Origin: Brachionus manjavacas
Taxonomy: Eukaryota; Rotifera; Eurotatoria; Ploima; Brachionidae
Assembly (NCBI GenBank): GCA_019054805.1
Contig: JAHQIY010000009.1
Location: 1 to 64,000, forward strand
Direction: 5' to 3'
Length of the DNA stretch: 64,000 nucleotides
The notes beneath the pieces are model-generated. The model saw only the letters and a list, made by a program, of their open reading frames with translations. It was not told the origin of the DNA and ran no database searches. This document shows, piece by piece, positions 14,761-29,700 of the stretch. Made by a program: the position numbers and the translations under genes. Each line of letters opens with the position of its first letter. Within the stretch, counting starts at the first letter, position 1.

Positions 14761-17700
14761 GCAATGAATTTTTCGACTTATGCAAAACCGAATATACCAC
14801 TAGATAGATCTTGAAATTTTCTTGCCTTTGGCTTTTTCAGATCAAAAAGGTCAAAGATTCGAAAAGTTATGCACATGGGAAACTTACATGTGACCACCAG
14901 TCACTTGGATTTCAAGTCACTGCAGAATGGTCAATTTTTAAGCTACGATAATGATTAATAGCTCAAATTCAAGAGCGCAAAAAGTTCTACATGATACAAT
15001 TTACAGAAGTCAAAAAAGTTAAAAGGACACGAAATTAGGCGACTTTGAAAAAGAGCAAAAACCGATTTTTTGGCATTTTTCAGATAGGTTTTTTGCAATG
15101 AATTTTTCGAATTATGCAAAACCGAATATACCACTAGATAGATCTTGAAATTTTCTTGCCTTTGGCTTTTTCAGATCAAAAAAAGGTCAAAGATTCGAAA
15201 AGTTATGCACATGGGAAACTTACATGTGACCACCAGTCACTTGGATTTCAAGTCACTGCAGAATGGTCAATTTTTAAGCTACGATAATGATTAATAGCTC
15301 AAATTCAAGAGCGCAAAAAGTTCTACATGATACAATTTACAGAAGTCAAAAAAGTTAAAAGGACACGAAATTAGGCGACTTTGAAAAAGAGCAAAAACCC
15401 ATTTTTTGGCATTTTTCAGATAGGTTTTTTGCAATGAATTTTTCGAATTATGCAAAACCGAATATACCACTAGATAGATCTTGAAATTTTCTTGCCTTTG
15501 GCTTTTTCAGATCAAAAAGGTCAAAGATTCGAAAAGTTATGCACATGGGAAACTTACATGTGACCACCAGTCACTTGGATTTCAAGTCACTGCAGAATGG
15601 TCAATTTTTAAGCTACGATAATGATTAATAGCTCAAATTCAAGAGCGCAAAAAGTTCTACATGATACAATTTACAGAAGTCAAAAAAGTTAAAAGGACAC
15701 GAAATTAGGCGACTTTGAAAAAGAGCAAAAAACCGATTTTTTGGCATTTTTCAGATAGGTTTTTTGCAATGAATTTTTCGAATTATGCAAAACCGAATAT
15801 ACCACTAGATAGATCTTGTAATTTTCTTGCCTTTGGCTTTTCCAGATCAAAAAAAGCTCAAAGATTCGAAAAGTTATGCACATGGGACACTTACATGTGA
15901 CCACCAGTCACTTGGATTTCAAGTCACTGCAGAATGGTCAATTTTTAAGCTACGATAATGATTAATAGCTCAAATTCAAGAGCGCAAAAAGTTCTACATG
16001 ATACAATTTACAGAAGTCAAAAAAGTTAAAAGGACACGAAATTAGGCGACTTTGAAAAAGAGCAAAAAGCCAATTTTTGGCATTTTTCAGATAGGTTTTT
16101 TGCAATGAATTTTTCGATTTATGCAAAACCGAATATACCACTAGATAGATCTTGAAATTTTCTTGCCTTTGGCTTTTTCAGATCGAAAAAGGTCAAAGAT
16201 TCGAAAAGTTATGCACATGGGAAACTTACATGTGACCACCAGTCACTTGGATTTCAAGTCACTGCAGAATGGTCAATTTTTAAGCTACGATAATGATTAA
16301 TAGCTCAAATTCAAGAGCGCAAAAAGTTCTACATGATACAATTTACAGAAGTCAAAAAAGTTAAAAGGACACGAAATTAGGCGACTTTGAAAAAGAGCAA
16401 AAACCCTTTTTTTGGCATTTTTCAGATAGGTTTTTTGCAATGAATTTTTCGAATTATGCAAAACCGAATATACCACTAGATAGATCTTGAAATTTTCTTG
16501 CCTTTGGCTTTTTCAGATCGAAAAAAGGTCAAAGATTCGAAAAGTTATGCACATGGGAAACTTACATGTGACCACCAGTCACTTGGATTTCAAGTCACTG
16601 CAGAATGGTCAATTTTTAAGCTACGATAATGATTAATAGCTCAAATTCAAGAGCGCAAAAAGTTCTACATGATACAATTTACAGAAGTCAAAAAAGTTAA
16701 AAGGATACGAAATTAGGCGACTTTGAAAAAGAGAAAAAACCTATTTTTTGGCATTTTTCAGATAGGTTTTTTGCAATGAATTTTTCGAATTATGCAAAAC
16801 CGAATATACCACTAGATAGATCTTGAAATTTTCTTGCCTTTGGCTTTTTACAGATCGAAAAAGGTCAAAGATTCGAAAAGTTATGCACATGGGAAACTTA
16901 CATGTGACCACCAGTCACTTGGATTTCAAGTCACTGCAGAATGGTCAATTTTTAAGCTACGATAATGATTAATAGCTCAAATTCAAGAGCGCAAAAAGTT
17001 CTACATGATACAATTTACAGAAGTCAAAAAAGTTAAAAGGACACGAAATTAGGCGACTTTGAAAAAGAGCAAAAAACCGATTTTTTGGCATTTTTCAGAT
17101 AGGTTTTTTGCAATGAATTTTTCGAATTATGCAAAACCGAATATACCACTAGATAGATCTTGAAATTTTCTTGCCTTTGGCTTTTCCAGATCAAAAAAAG
17201 CTCAAAGATTCGAAAAGTTATGCACATGGGAAACTTACATGTGACCACCAGTCACTTGGATTTCAAGTCACTGCAGAATGGTCAATTTTTAAGCTACGAT
17301 AATGATTAATAGCTCAAATTCAAGAACGCAAAAAGTTCTACATGATACAATTTACAGAAGTCAAAAAAGTTAAAAGGATACGAAATTAGGCGACTTTGAA
17401 AAAGAGCAAAAAACCTATTTTTTGGCATTTTTCAGATAGGTTTTTTGCAATGAATTTTTCGAATTATGCAAAACCGAATATACCACTAGATAGATCTTGA
17501 AATTTTCTTGCCTTTGGCTTTTTCAGATCGAAAAAAAATCAAAGATTCGAAAAGTTATGCACATGGGAAACTTACATGTGACCACCAGTCACTTGGATTT
17601 CAAGTCACTGCAGAATGGTCAATTTTTAAGCTACGATAATGATTAATAGCTCAAATTCAAGAGCGCAAAAAGTTCTACATGATACAATTTACAGAAGTCA

Positions 17701-20700
17701 AAAAAGTTAAAAGGACACGAAATTAGGCGACTTTGAAAAAGAGCAAAAAACCGATTTTTTGGCATTTTTCAGATAGGTTTTTTGCAATGAATTTTTCGAA
17801 TTATGCAAAACCGAATATACCACTAGATAGATCTTGAAATTTTCTTGCCTTTGGCTTTTTCAGATCGAAAAAAGGTCAAAGATTCGAAAAGTTATGCACA
17901 TGGGAAACTTACATGTGACCACCAGTCACTTGGATTTCAAGTCACTGCAGAATGGTCAATTTTTAAGCTACGATAATGATTAATAGCTCAAATTCAAGAG
18001 CGCAAAAAGTTCTACATGATACAATTTACAGAAGTCAAAAAAGTTAAAAGGACACGAAATTAGGCGACTTTGAAAAAGAGAAAAAACCTATTTTTTGGCA
18101 TTTTTCAGATAGGTTTTTTGCAATGAATTTTTCGAATTATGCAAAACCGAATATACCACTAGATAGATCTTGAAATTTTCTTGCCTTTGGCTTTTTCAGA
18201 TCTAAATAAGTTAAATGATTCGAAAAGTTATGCACATGGGAAACTTACATGTGACCACCAGTCACTTGGATTTCAAGTCACTGCAGAATGGTCAATTTTT
18301 AAGCTACGATAATGATTAATAGCTCAAATTCAAGAGCGCAAAAAGTTCTACATGATACAATTTACAGAAGTCAAAAAAGTTAAAAGGACACGAAATTAGG
18401 CGACTTTGAAAAAGAGCAAAAAACCGATTTTTTGGCATTTTTCAGATAGGTTTTTTGCAATGAATTTTTCGAATTATGCAAAACCGAATATACCACTAGA
18501 TAGATCTTGAAATTTTCTTGCCTTTGGCTTTTTCAGATCGAAAAAAGGTCAAAGATTCGAAAAGTTATGCACATGGGAAACTTACATGTGACCACCAGTC
18601 ACTTGGATTTCAAGTCACTGCAGAATGGTCAATTTTTAAGCTACGATAATGATTAATAGCTCAAATTCAAGAGCGCAAAAAGTTCTACATGATACAATTT
18701 ACAGAAGTCAAAAAAGTTAAAAGGACACGAAATTAGGCGACTTTGAAAAAGAGCAAAAAACCGATTTTTTGGCATTTTTCAGATAGGTTTTTTGCAATGA
18801 ATTTTTCGAATTATGCAAAACCGAATATACCACTAGATAGATCTTGAAATTTTCTTGCCTTTGGCTTTTTAAGATCGAAAAAAAATCAAAGATTCGAAAA
18901 GTTATGCACATGGGAAACTTACATGTGACCACCAGTCACTTGGATTTCAAGTCACTGCAGAATGGTCAATTTTTAAGCTACGATAATGATTAATAGCTCA
19001 AATTCAAGAGCGCAAAAAGTTCTACATGATACAATTTACAGAAGTCAAAAAAGTTAAAAGGACACGAAATTAGGCGACTTTGAAAAAGAGCAAAAACCCA
19101 TTTTTTGGCATTTTTCAGATAGGTTTTTTGCAATGAATTTTTCGAATTATGCAAAACCGAATATACCACTAGATAGATCTTGAAATTTTCTTGCCTTAGG
19201 CTTTTTCAGATCAAAAAAAGGTCAAAGATTCGAAAAGTTATGCACATGGGAAACTTACATGTGACCACCAGTCACTTGGATTTCAAGTCACTGCAGAATG
19301 GTCAATTTTTAAGCTACGATAATGATTAATAGCTCAAATTCAAGAGCGCAAAAAGTTCTACATGATACAATTTACAGAAGTCAAAAAAGTTAAAAGGACA
19401 CGAAATTAGGCGACTTTGAAAAAGAGCAATAACCCATATTTTGGCATTTTTCAGATAGGTTTTTTGCAATGAATTTTTCGAATTATGGAAAACCGAATAT
19501 ACCACTAGATAGATCTTGAAATTTTCTTGCCTTTGGCTTTTACAGATCAAAATAGGTCAAAGATTCGAAAAGTTATGCACATGGGAAACTTACATGTGAC
19601 CACCAGTCACTTGGATTTCAAGTCACTGCAGAATGGTCAATTTTTAAGCTACGATAATGATTAATAGCTCAAATTCAAGAGCGCAAAAAGTTCTACATGA
19701 TACAATTTACAGAAGTCAAAAAAGTTAAAAGGACACGAAATTAGGCGACTTTGAAAAAGAGCAAAAAACCGATTTTTTGGCATTTTTCAGATAGGTTTTT
19801 TGCAATGAATTTTTCGAATTATGGAAAACCGAAGATACCACTAGATAGATCTTGAAATTTTCTTGCCTTTGGCTTTTTCAGATCGAAAAAAGGTCAAAGA
19901 TTCGAAAAGTTATGCACATGGGAAACTTACATGTGACCACCAGTCACTTGGATTTCAAGTCACTGCAGAATGGTCAATTTTTAAGCTACGATAATGATTA
20001 ATAGCTCAAATTCAAGAGCGCAAAAAGTTCTACATGATACAATTTACAGAAGTCAAAAAAGTTAAAAGGACACGAAATTAGGCGACTTTGAAAAAGAGCA
20101 AAAAACCGATTTTTTGGCATTTTTCAGATAGGTTTTTTGCAATGAATTTTTCGAATTATGCAAAACCGAATATACCACTAGATAGATCTTGAAATTTTCT
20201 TGCCTTTGGCTTTTTCAGATCAAAAAAGGTCAAAGATTCGAAAAGTTATGCACATGGGAAACTTACATGTGACCACCAGTCACTTGGATTTCAAGTCACT
20301 GCAGAATGGTCAATTTTTAAGCTACGATAATGATTAATAGCTCAAATTCAAGAGCGCAAAAAGTTCTACATGATACAATTTACAGAAGTCAAAAAAGTTA
20401 AAAGGACACGAAATTAGGCGACTTTGAAAAAGAGCAAAAACCCATTTTTTGGCATTTTTCAGATAGGTTTTTTGCAATGAATTTTTCGAATTATGCAAAA
20501 CCGAATATACCACTAGATAGATCTTGAAATTTTCTTGCCTTTGGCTTTTTCAGATCAAAAAAGGTCAAAGATTCGAAAAGTTATGCACATGGGAAACTTA
20601 CATGTGACCACCAGTCACTTGGATTTCAAGTCACTGCAGAATGGTCAATTTTTAAGCTACGATAATGATTAATAGCTCAAATTCAAGAGCGCAAAAAGTT

Positions 20701-23700
20701 CTACATGATACAATTTACAGAAGTCAAAAAAGTTAAAAGGACACGAAATTAGGCGACTTTGAAAAAGAGCAAAAACCCATTTTTTGGCATTTTTCAGATA
20801 GGTTTTTTGCAATGAATTTTTCGAATTATGCAAAACCGAATATACCACTAGATAGATCTTGAAATTTTCTTGCCTTAGGCTTTTTCAGATCAAAAAAAGG
20901 TCAAAGATTCGAAAAGTTATGCACATGGGAAACTTACATGTGACCACCAGTCACTTGGATTTCAAGTCACTGCAGAATGGTCAATTTTTAAGCTACGATA
21001 ATGATTAATAGCTCAAATTCAAGAGCGCAAAAAGTTCTACATGATACAATTTACAGAAGTCAAAAAAGTTAAAAGGACACGAAATTAGGCGACTTTGAAA
21101 AAGAGCAAAAACCCATTTTTTGGCATTTTTCAGATAGGTTTTTTGCAATGAATTTTTCGAATTATGCAAAACCGAATATACCACTAGATAGATCTTGAAA
21201 TTTTCTTGCCTTTGGCTTTTTCAGATCGAAAAAAGGTCAAAGATTCGAAAAGTTATGCACATGGGAAACTTACATGTGACCACCAGTCACTTGGATTTCA
21301 AGTCACTGCAGAATGGTCAATTTTTAAGCTACGATAATGATTAATAGCTCAAATTCAAGAGCGCAAAAAGTTCTACATGATACAATTTACAGAAGTCAAA
21401 AAAGTTAAAAGGACACGAAATTAGGCGACTTTGAAAAAGAGCAAAAACCGATTTTTTGGCATTTTTCAGATAGGTTTTTTGCAATGAATTTTTCGAATTA
21501 TGCAAAACCGAATATACCACTAGATAGATCTTGAAATTTTCTTGCCTTTGGCGTTTACAGATCAAAAAAAGCTCAAAGATTCGAAAAGTTATGCACATGG
21601 GAAACTTACATGTGACCACCAGTCACTTGGATTTCAAGTCACTGCAGAATGGTCAATTTTTAAGCTACGATAATGATTAATAGCTCAAATTCAAGAGCGC
21701 AAAAAGTTCTACATGATACAATTTACAGAAGTCAAAAAAGTTAAAAGGACACGAAATTAGGCGACTTTGAAAAAGAGCAAAAACCCATTTTTTGGCATTT
21801 TTCAGATAGGTTTTTTGCAATGAATTTTTCGAATTATGCAAAACCGAATATACCACTAGATAGATCTTGAAATTTTCTTGCCTTTGGCTTTTTCAGATCG
21901 AAAAAAGGTCAAAGATTCGAAAAGTTATGCACATGGGAAACTTACATGTGACCACCAGTCACTTGGATTTCAAGTCACTGCAGAATGGTCAATTTTTAAG
22001 CTACGATAATGATTAATAGCTCAAATTCAAGAGCGCAAAAAGTTCTACATGATACAATTTACAGAAGTCAAAAAAGTTAAAAGCACACGAAATTAGGCGA
22101 CTTTGAAAAAGAGCAATAACCCATATTTTGGCATTTTTCAGATAGGTTTTTTGCAATGAATTTTTCGAATAATGCAAAACCGAATATACCACTAGATAGA
22201 TCTTGAAATTTTCTTGCCTTTGGCTTTTACAGATCAAAAAAAGGTCAAAGATTCGAAAAGTTATGCACATGGGAAACTTACATGTGACCACCAGTCACTT
22301 GGATTTCAAGTCACTGCAGAATGGTCAATTTTTAAGCTACGATAATGATTAATAGCTCAAATTCAAGAGCGCAAAAAGTTCTACATGATACAATTTACAG
22401 AAGTCAAAAAAGTTAAAAGGACACGAAATTAGGCGACTTTGAAAAAGAGCAAAAACCCATTTTTTGGCATTTTTCAGATAGGTTTTTTGCAATGAATTTT
22501 TCGAATTATGCAAAACCGAATATACCACTAGATAGATCTTGAAATTTTCTTGCCTTTGGCTTTTTCAGATCGAAAAAAGGTCAAAGATTCGAAAAGTTAT
22601 GCACATGGGAAACTTACATGTGACCACCAGTCACTTGGATTTCAAGTCACTGCAGAATGGTCAATTTTTAAGCTACGATAATGATTAATAGCTCAAATTC
22701 AAGAGCGCAAAAAGTTCTACATGATACAATTTACAGAAGTCAAAAAAGTTAAAAGGACACGAAATTAGGCGACTTTGAAAAAGAGCAAAAAACCCATTTT
22801 TTGGCATTTTTCAGATAGGTTTTTTGCAATGAATTTTTCGAATTATGCAAAACCGAATATACCACTAGATAGATCTTGAAATTTTCTTGCCTTTGGCTTT
22901 TTCAGATCAAAAAGGTCAAAGATTCGAAAAGTTATGCACATGGGAAACTTACATGTGACCACCAGTCACTTGGATTTCAAGTCACTGCAGAATGGTCAAT
23001 TTTTAAGCTACGATAATGATTAATAGCTCAAATTCAAGAGCGCAAAAAGTTCTACATGATACAATTTACAGAAGTCAAAAAAGTTAAAAGGACACGAAAT
23101 TAGGCGACTTTGAAAAAGAGCAAAAACCCATTATTTTGGCATTTTTCAGATAGGTTTTTTGCAATGAATTTTTCGAATTATGCAAAACCGAATATACCAC
23201 TAGATAGATCTTGAAATTTTCTTGCCTTTGGCTTTTTCAGATCGAAAAAAGGTCAAAGATTCGAAAAGTTATGCACATGGGAAACTTACATGTGACCACC
23301 AGTCACTTGGATTTCAAGTCACTGCAGAATGGTCAATTTTTAAGCTACGATAATGATTAATAGCTCAAATTCAAGAGCGCAAAAAGTTCTACATGATACA
23401 ATTTACAGAAGTCAAAAAAGTTAAAAGGACACGAAATTAGGCGACTTTGAAAAAGAGCAAAAAACCGATTTTTTGGCATTTTTCAGATAGGTTTTTTGCA
23501 ATGAATTTTTCGAATTATGCAAAACCGAATATACCACTAGATAGATCTTGAAATTTTCTTGCCTTTGGCGTTTACAGATCAAAAAAAGCTCAAAGATTCG
23601 AAAAGTTATGCACATGGGAAACTTACATGTGACCACCAGTCACTTGGATTTCAAGTCACTGCAGAATGGTCAATTTTTAAGCTACGATAATGATTAATAG

Positions 23701-26700
23701 CTCAAATTCAAGAGCGCAAAAAGTTCTACATGATACAATTTACAGAAGTCAAAAAAGTTAAAAGGACACGAAATTAGGCGACTTTGAAAAAGAGCAAAAA
23801 CCGATTTTTTGGCATTTTTCAGATAGGTTTTTTGCAATGAATTTTTCGAATTATGCAAAACCGAATATACCACTAGATATATCTTGAAATTTTCTTGCCT
23901 TTGGCTTTTTCAGATCAAAAAGGTCAAAGATTCGAAAAGTTATGCACATGGGAAACTTACATGTGACCACCAGTCACTTGGATTTCAAGTCACTGCAGAA
24001 TGGTCAATTTTTAAGCTACGATAATGATTAATAGCTCAAATTCAAGAGCGCAAAAAGTTCTACATGATACAATTTACAGAAGTCAAAAAAGTTAAAAGGA
24101 CACGAAATTAGGCGACTTTGAAAAAGAGCAAAAACCCATTATTTTGGCATTTTTCAGATAGGTTTTTTGCAATGAATTTTTCGAATTATGCAAAACCGAA
24201 TATAGCACTAGATAGATCTTGAATATTTCTTGCCTTTGGCTTTTTACAGATCAAAAAAGGTCAAAGATTCGAAAAGTTATGCACATGGGAAACTTACATG
24301 TGACCACCAGTCACTTGGATTTCAAGTCACTGCAGAATGGTCAATTTTTAAGCTACGATAATGATTAATAGCTCAAATTCAAGAGCGCAAAAAGTTCTAC
24401 ATGATACAATTTACAGAAGTCAAAAAAGTTAAAAGGACACGAAATTAGGCGACTTTGAAAAAGAGCAAAAAACCGATTTTTTGGCATTTTTCAGATAGGT
24501 TTTTTGCAATGAATTTTTCGAATTATGCAAAACCGAATATACCACTAGATAGATCTTGAAATTTTCTTGCCTTTGGCTTTTCCAGATCAAAAAAGGTCAA
24601 AGATTCGAAAAGTTATGCACATGGGAAACTTACATGTGACCACCAGTCACTTGGATTTCAAGTCACTGCAGAATGGTCAATTTTTAAGCTACGATAATGA
24701 TTAATAGCTCAAATTCAAGAGCGCAAAAAGTTCTACATGATACAATTTACAGAAGTCAAAAAAGTTAAAAGGACACGAAATTAGGCGACTTTGAAAAAGA
24801 GCAAAAACCGATTTTTTGGCATTTTTCAGATAGGTTTTTTGCAATGAATTTTTCGAATTATGCAAAACCGAATATACCACTAGATAGATCTTGAAATTTT
24901 CTTGCCTTTGGCTTTTTCAGATCAAAAAAAGGTCAAAGATTCGAAAAGTTATGCACATGGGAAACTTACATGTGACCACCAGTCACTTGGATTTCAAGTC
25001 ACTGCAGAATGGTCAATTTTTAAGCTACGATAATGATTAATAGCTCAAATTCAAGAGCGCAAAAAGTTCTACATGATACAATTTACAGAAGTCAAAAAAG
25101 TTAAAAGGACACGAAATTAGGCGACTTTGAAAAAGAGCAAAAAACCCATTTTTTGGCATTTTTCAGATAGGTTTTTTGCAATGAATTTTTCGAATTATGC
25201 AAAACCGAATATACCACTAGATAGATCTTGAAATTTTCTTGCCTTTGGCTTTTTCAGATCGAAAAAAGGTCAAAGATTCGAAAAGTTATGCACATGGGAA
25301 ACTTACATGTGACCACCAGTCACTTGGATTTCAAGTCACTGCAGAATGGTCAATTTTTAAGCTACGATAATGATTAATAGCTCAAATTCAAGAGCGCAAA
25401 AAGTTCTACATGATACAATTTACAGAAGTCAAAAAAGTTAAAAGGACACGAAATTAGGCGACTTTGAAAAAGAGCAAAAAACCGATTTTTTGGCATTTTT
25501 CAGATAGGTTTTTTGCAATGAATTTTTCGAATTATGCAAAACCGAATATACCACTAGATAGATCTTGAAATTTTCTTGCCTTTGGCTTTTTAAGATCGAA
25601 AAAAAATCAAAGATTCGAAAAGTTATGCACATGGGAAACTTACATGTGACCACCAGTCACTTGGATTTCAAGTCACTGCAGAATGGTCAATTTTTAAGCT
25701 ACGATAATGATTAATAGCTCAAATTCAAGAGCGCAAAAAGTTCTACATGATACAATTTACAGAAGTCAAAAAAGTTAAAAGGACACGAAATTAGGCGACT
25801 TTGAAAAAGAGCAAAAACCCATTTTTTGGCATTTTTCAGATAGGTTTTTTGCAATGAATTTTTCGAATTATGCAAAACCGAATATACCACTAGATAGATC
25901 TTGAAATTTTCTTGCCTTTGGCTTTTACAGATCGAAAAAAGGTCAAAGATTCGAAAAGTTATGCACATGGGAAACTTACATGTGACCACCAGTCACTTGG
26001 ATTTCAAGTCACTGCAGAATGGTCAATTTTTAAGCTACGATAATGATTAATAGCTCAAATTCAAGAGCGCAAAAAGTTCTACATGATACAATTTACAGAA
26101 GTCAAAAAAGTTAAAAGGACACGAAATTAGGCGACTTTGAAAAAGAGCAAAAACCCATTTTTTGGCATTTTTCAGATAGGTTTTTTGCAATGAATTTTTC
26201 GAATTATGCAAAACCGAATATACCACTAGATAGATCTTGAAATTTTCTTGCCTTTGGCTTTTTCAGATCGAAAAAAGGTCAAAGATTCGAAAAGTTATGC
26301 ACATGGGAAACTTACATGTGACCACCAGTCACTTGGATTTCAAGTCACTGCAGAATGGTCAATTTTTAAGCTACGATAATGATTAATAGCTCAAATTCAA
26401 GAGCGCAAAAAGTTCTACATGATACAATTTACAGAAGTCAAAAAAGTTAAAAGGACACGAAATTAGGCGACTTTGAAAAAGAGCAAAAACCCATTTTTTG
26501 GCATTTTTCAGATAGGTTTTTTGCAATGAATTTTTCGAATTATGCAAAACCGAATATACCACTAGATAGATCTTGAAATTTTCTTGCCTTTGGCTTTTTC
26601 AGATCGAAAAAAGGTCAAAGATTCGAAAAGTTATGCACATGGGAAACTTACATGTGACCACCAGTCACTTGGATTTCAAGTCACTGCAGAATGGTCAATT

Positions 26701-29700
26701 TTTAAGCTACGATAATGATTAATAGCTCAAATTCAAGAGCGCAAAAAGTTCTACATGATACAATTTACAGAAGTCAAAAAAGTTAAAAGGACACGAAATT
26801 AGGCGACTTTGAAAAAGAGCAAAAACCCATTTTTTGGCATTTTTCAGATAGGTTTTTTGCAATGAATTTTTCGAATTATGCAAAACCGAATATACCACTA
26901 GATAGATCTTGAAATTTTCTTGCCTTTGGCTTTTTCAGATCGAAAAAAGGTCAAAGATTCGAAAAGTTATGCACATGGGAAACTTACATGTGACCACCAG
27001 TCACTTGGATTTCAAGTCACTGCAGAATGGTCAATTTTTAAGCTACGATAATGATTAATAGCTCAAATTCAAGAGCGCAAAAAGTTCTACATGATACAAT
27101 TTACAGAAGTCAAAAAAGTTAAAAGGACACGAAATTAGGCGACTTTGAAAAAGAGCAAAAAACCGATTTTTTGGCATTTTTCAGATAGGTTTTTTGCAAT
27201 GAATTTTTCGAATTATGCAAAACCGAATATACCACTAGATAGATCTTGAAATTTTCTTGCCTTTGGCTTTTTCAGATCCAAAAAAGGTCAAAGATTCGAA
27301 AAGTTATGCACATGGGAAACTTACATGTGACCACCAGTCACTTGGATTTCAAGTCACTGCAGAATGGTCAATTTTTAAGCTACGATAATGATTAATAGCT
27401 CAAATTCAAGAGCGCAAAAAGTTCTACATGATACAATTTACAGAAGTCAAAAAAGTTAAAAGGACACGAAATTAGGTGACTTTGAAAAAGAGCTAAAAAC
27501 CCATTTTTTGGCATTTTTCAGATAGGTTTTTTGCAATGAATTTTTCGAATTATGCAAAACCGAATATACCACTAGATAGATCTTGAAATTTTCTTGCCTT
27601 TGGCTTTTTCAGATCAAAAAAAGGTCAAAGATTCGAAAAGTTATGCACATGGGAAACTTACATGTGACCACCAGTCACTTGGATTTCAAGTCACTGCAGA
27701 ATGGTCAATTTTTAAGCTACGATAATGATTAATAGCTCAAATTCAAGAGCGCAAAAAGTTCTACATGATACAATTTACAGAAGTCAAAAAAGTTAAAAGG
27801 ACACGAAATTAGGCGACTTTGAAAAAGAGCAAAAACCCATTTTTTGGCATTTTTCAGATAGGTTTTTTGCAATGAATTTTTCGAATTATGCAAAACCGAA
27901 TATACCACTAGATAGATCTTGAAATTTTCTTGCCTTTGGCTTTTTCAGATAAAAAAGGTCAAAGATTCGAAAAGTTATGCACATGGGAAACTTACATGTG
28001 ACCACCAGTCACTTGGATTTCAAGTCACTGCAGAATGGTCAATTTTTAAGCTACGATAATGATTAATAGCTCAAATTCAAGAACGCAAAAAGTTCTACAT
28101 GATACAATTTACAGAAGTCAAAAAAGTTAAAAGGACACGAAATTAGGCGACTTTGAAAAAGAGCAAAAAACCGATTTTTTGGCATTTTTCAGATAGGTTT
28201 TTTGCAATGAATTTTTCGAATTATGCAAAACCGAATATACCACTAGATAGATCTTGAAATTTTCTTGCCTTTGGCTTTTTCAGATCAAAAAAGGTCAAAG
28301 ATTCGAAAAGTTATGCACATGGGAAACTTACATGTGACCACCAGTCACTTGGATTTCAAGTCACTGCAGAATGGTCAATTTTTAAGCTACGATAATGATT
28401 AATAGCTCAAATTCAAGAGCGCAAAAAGTTCTACATGATACAATTTACAGAAGTCAAAAAAGTTAAAAGGACACGAAATTAGGCGACTTTGAAAAAGAGC
28501 AAAAACCCATTTTTTGGCATTTTTCAGATAGGTTTTTTGCAATGAATTTTTCGAATTATGCAAAACCGAATATACCACTAGATAGATCTTGAAATTTTCT
28601 TGCCTTTGGCTTTTACAGATCGAAAAAAGGTCAAAGATTCGAAAAGTTATGCACATGGGAAACTTACATGTGACCACCAGTCACTTGGATTTCAAGTCAC
28701 TGCAGAATGGTCAATTTTTAAGCTACGATAATGATTAATAGCTCAAATTCAAGAGCGCAAAAAGTTCTACATGATACAATTTACAGAAGTCAAAAAAGTT
28801 AAAAGGACACGAAATTAGGCGACTTTGAAAAAGAGCAAAAAACCCATTTTTTGACTTTTTTCAGATAGGTTTTTTGCAATGAATTTTTCGAATTATGCAA
28901 AACCGAATATACCACTAGATAGATCTTGTAATTTTCTTGCCTTTGGCTTTTCCAGATCGAAAAAAGGTCAAAGATTCGAAAAGTTATGCACATGGGAAAC
29001 TTACATGTGACCACCAGTCTCTTGGATTTCAAGTCACTGCAGAATGGTCAAATTTTTAAGCTACGATAATTATTAATAGCTCAAATTCAAGAGCGCAAAA
29101 AGTTCTACATGATACAATTTACAGAAGTCAAAAAAGTTAAAAGGACACGAAATTAGGCGACTTTGAAAAAGAGCAAAAAAACCGATTTTTTGGCATTTTT
29201 CAGATAGGTTTTTTGCAATGAATTTTTCGAATTATGCAAAACCGAATATACCACTAGATAGATCTTGAAATTTTCTTGCCTTTGGCTTTTTCAGATCGAA
29301 AAAAGGTCAAAGATTCGAAAAGTTATGCACATGGGAAACTTACATGTGACCACCAGTCACTTGGATTTCAAGTCACTGCAGAATGGTCAATTTTTAAGCT
29401 ACGATAATGATTAATAGCTCAAATTCAAGAACGCAAAAAGTTCTACATGATACAATTTACAGAAGTCAAAAAAGTTAAAAGGACACGAAATTAGGCGACT
29501 TTGAAAAAGAGCAAAAAACCGATTTTTTGGCATTTTTCAGATAGGTTTTTTGCAATGAATTTTTCGAATTATGCAAAACCGAATATACCACTAGATAGAT
29601 CTTGAAATTTTCTTGCCTTTGGCTTTTTCAGATCAAAAAAGGTCAAAGATTCGAAAAGTTATGCACATGGGAAACTTACATGTGACCACCAGTCACTTGG

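Noticed and set aside
15715-15900. Plus-strand frame within a satellite monomer
   Set aside because: It is present only because of local run-length variants in one monomer, so it is a chance frame of the repeat.
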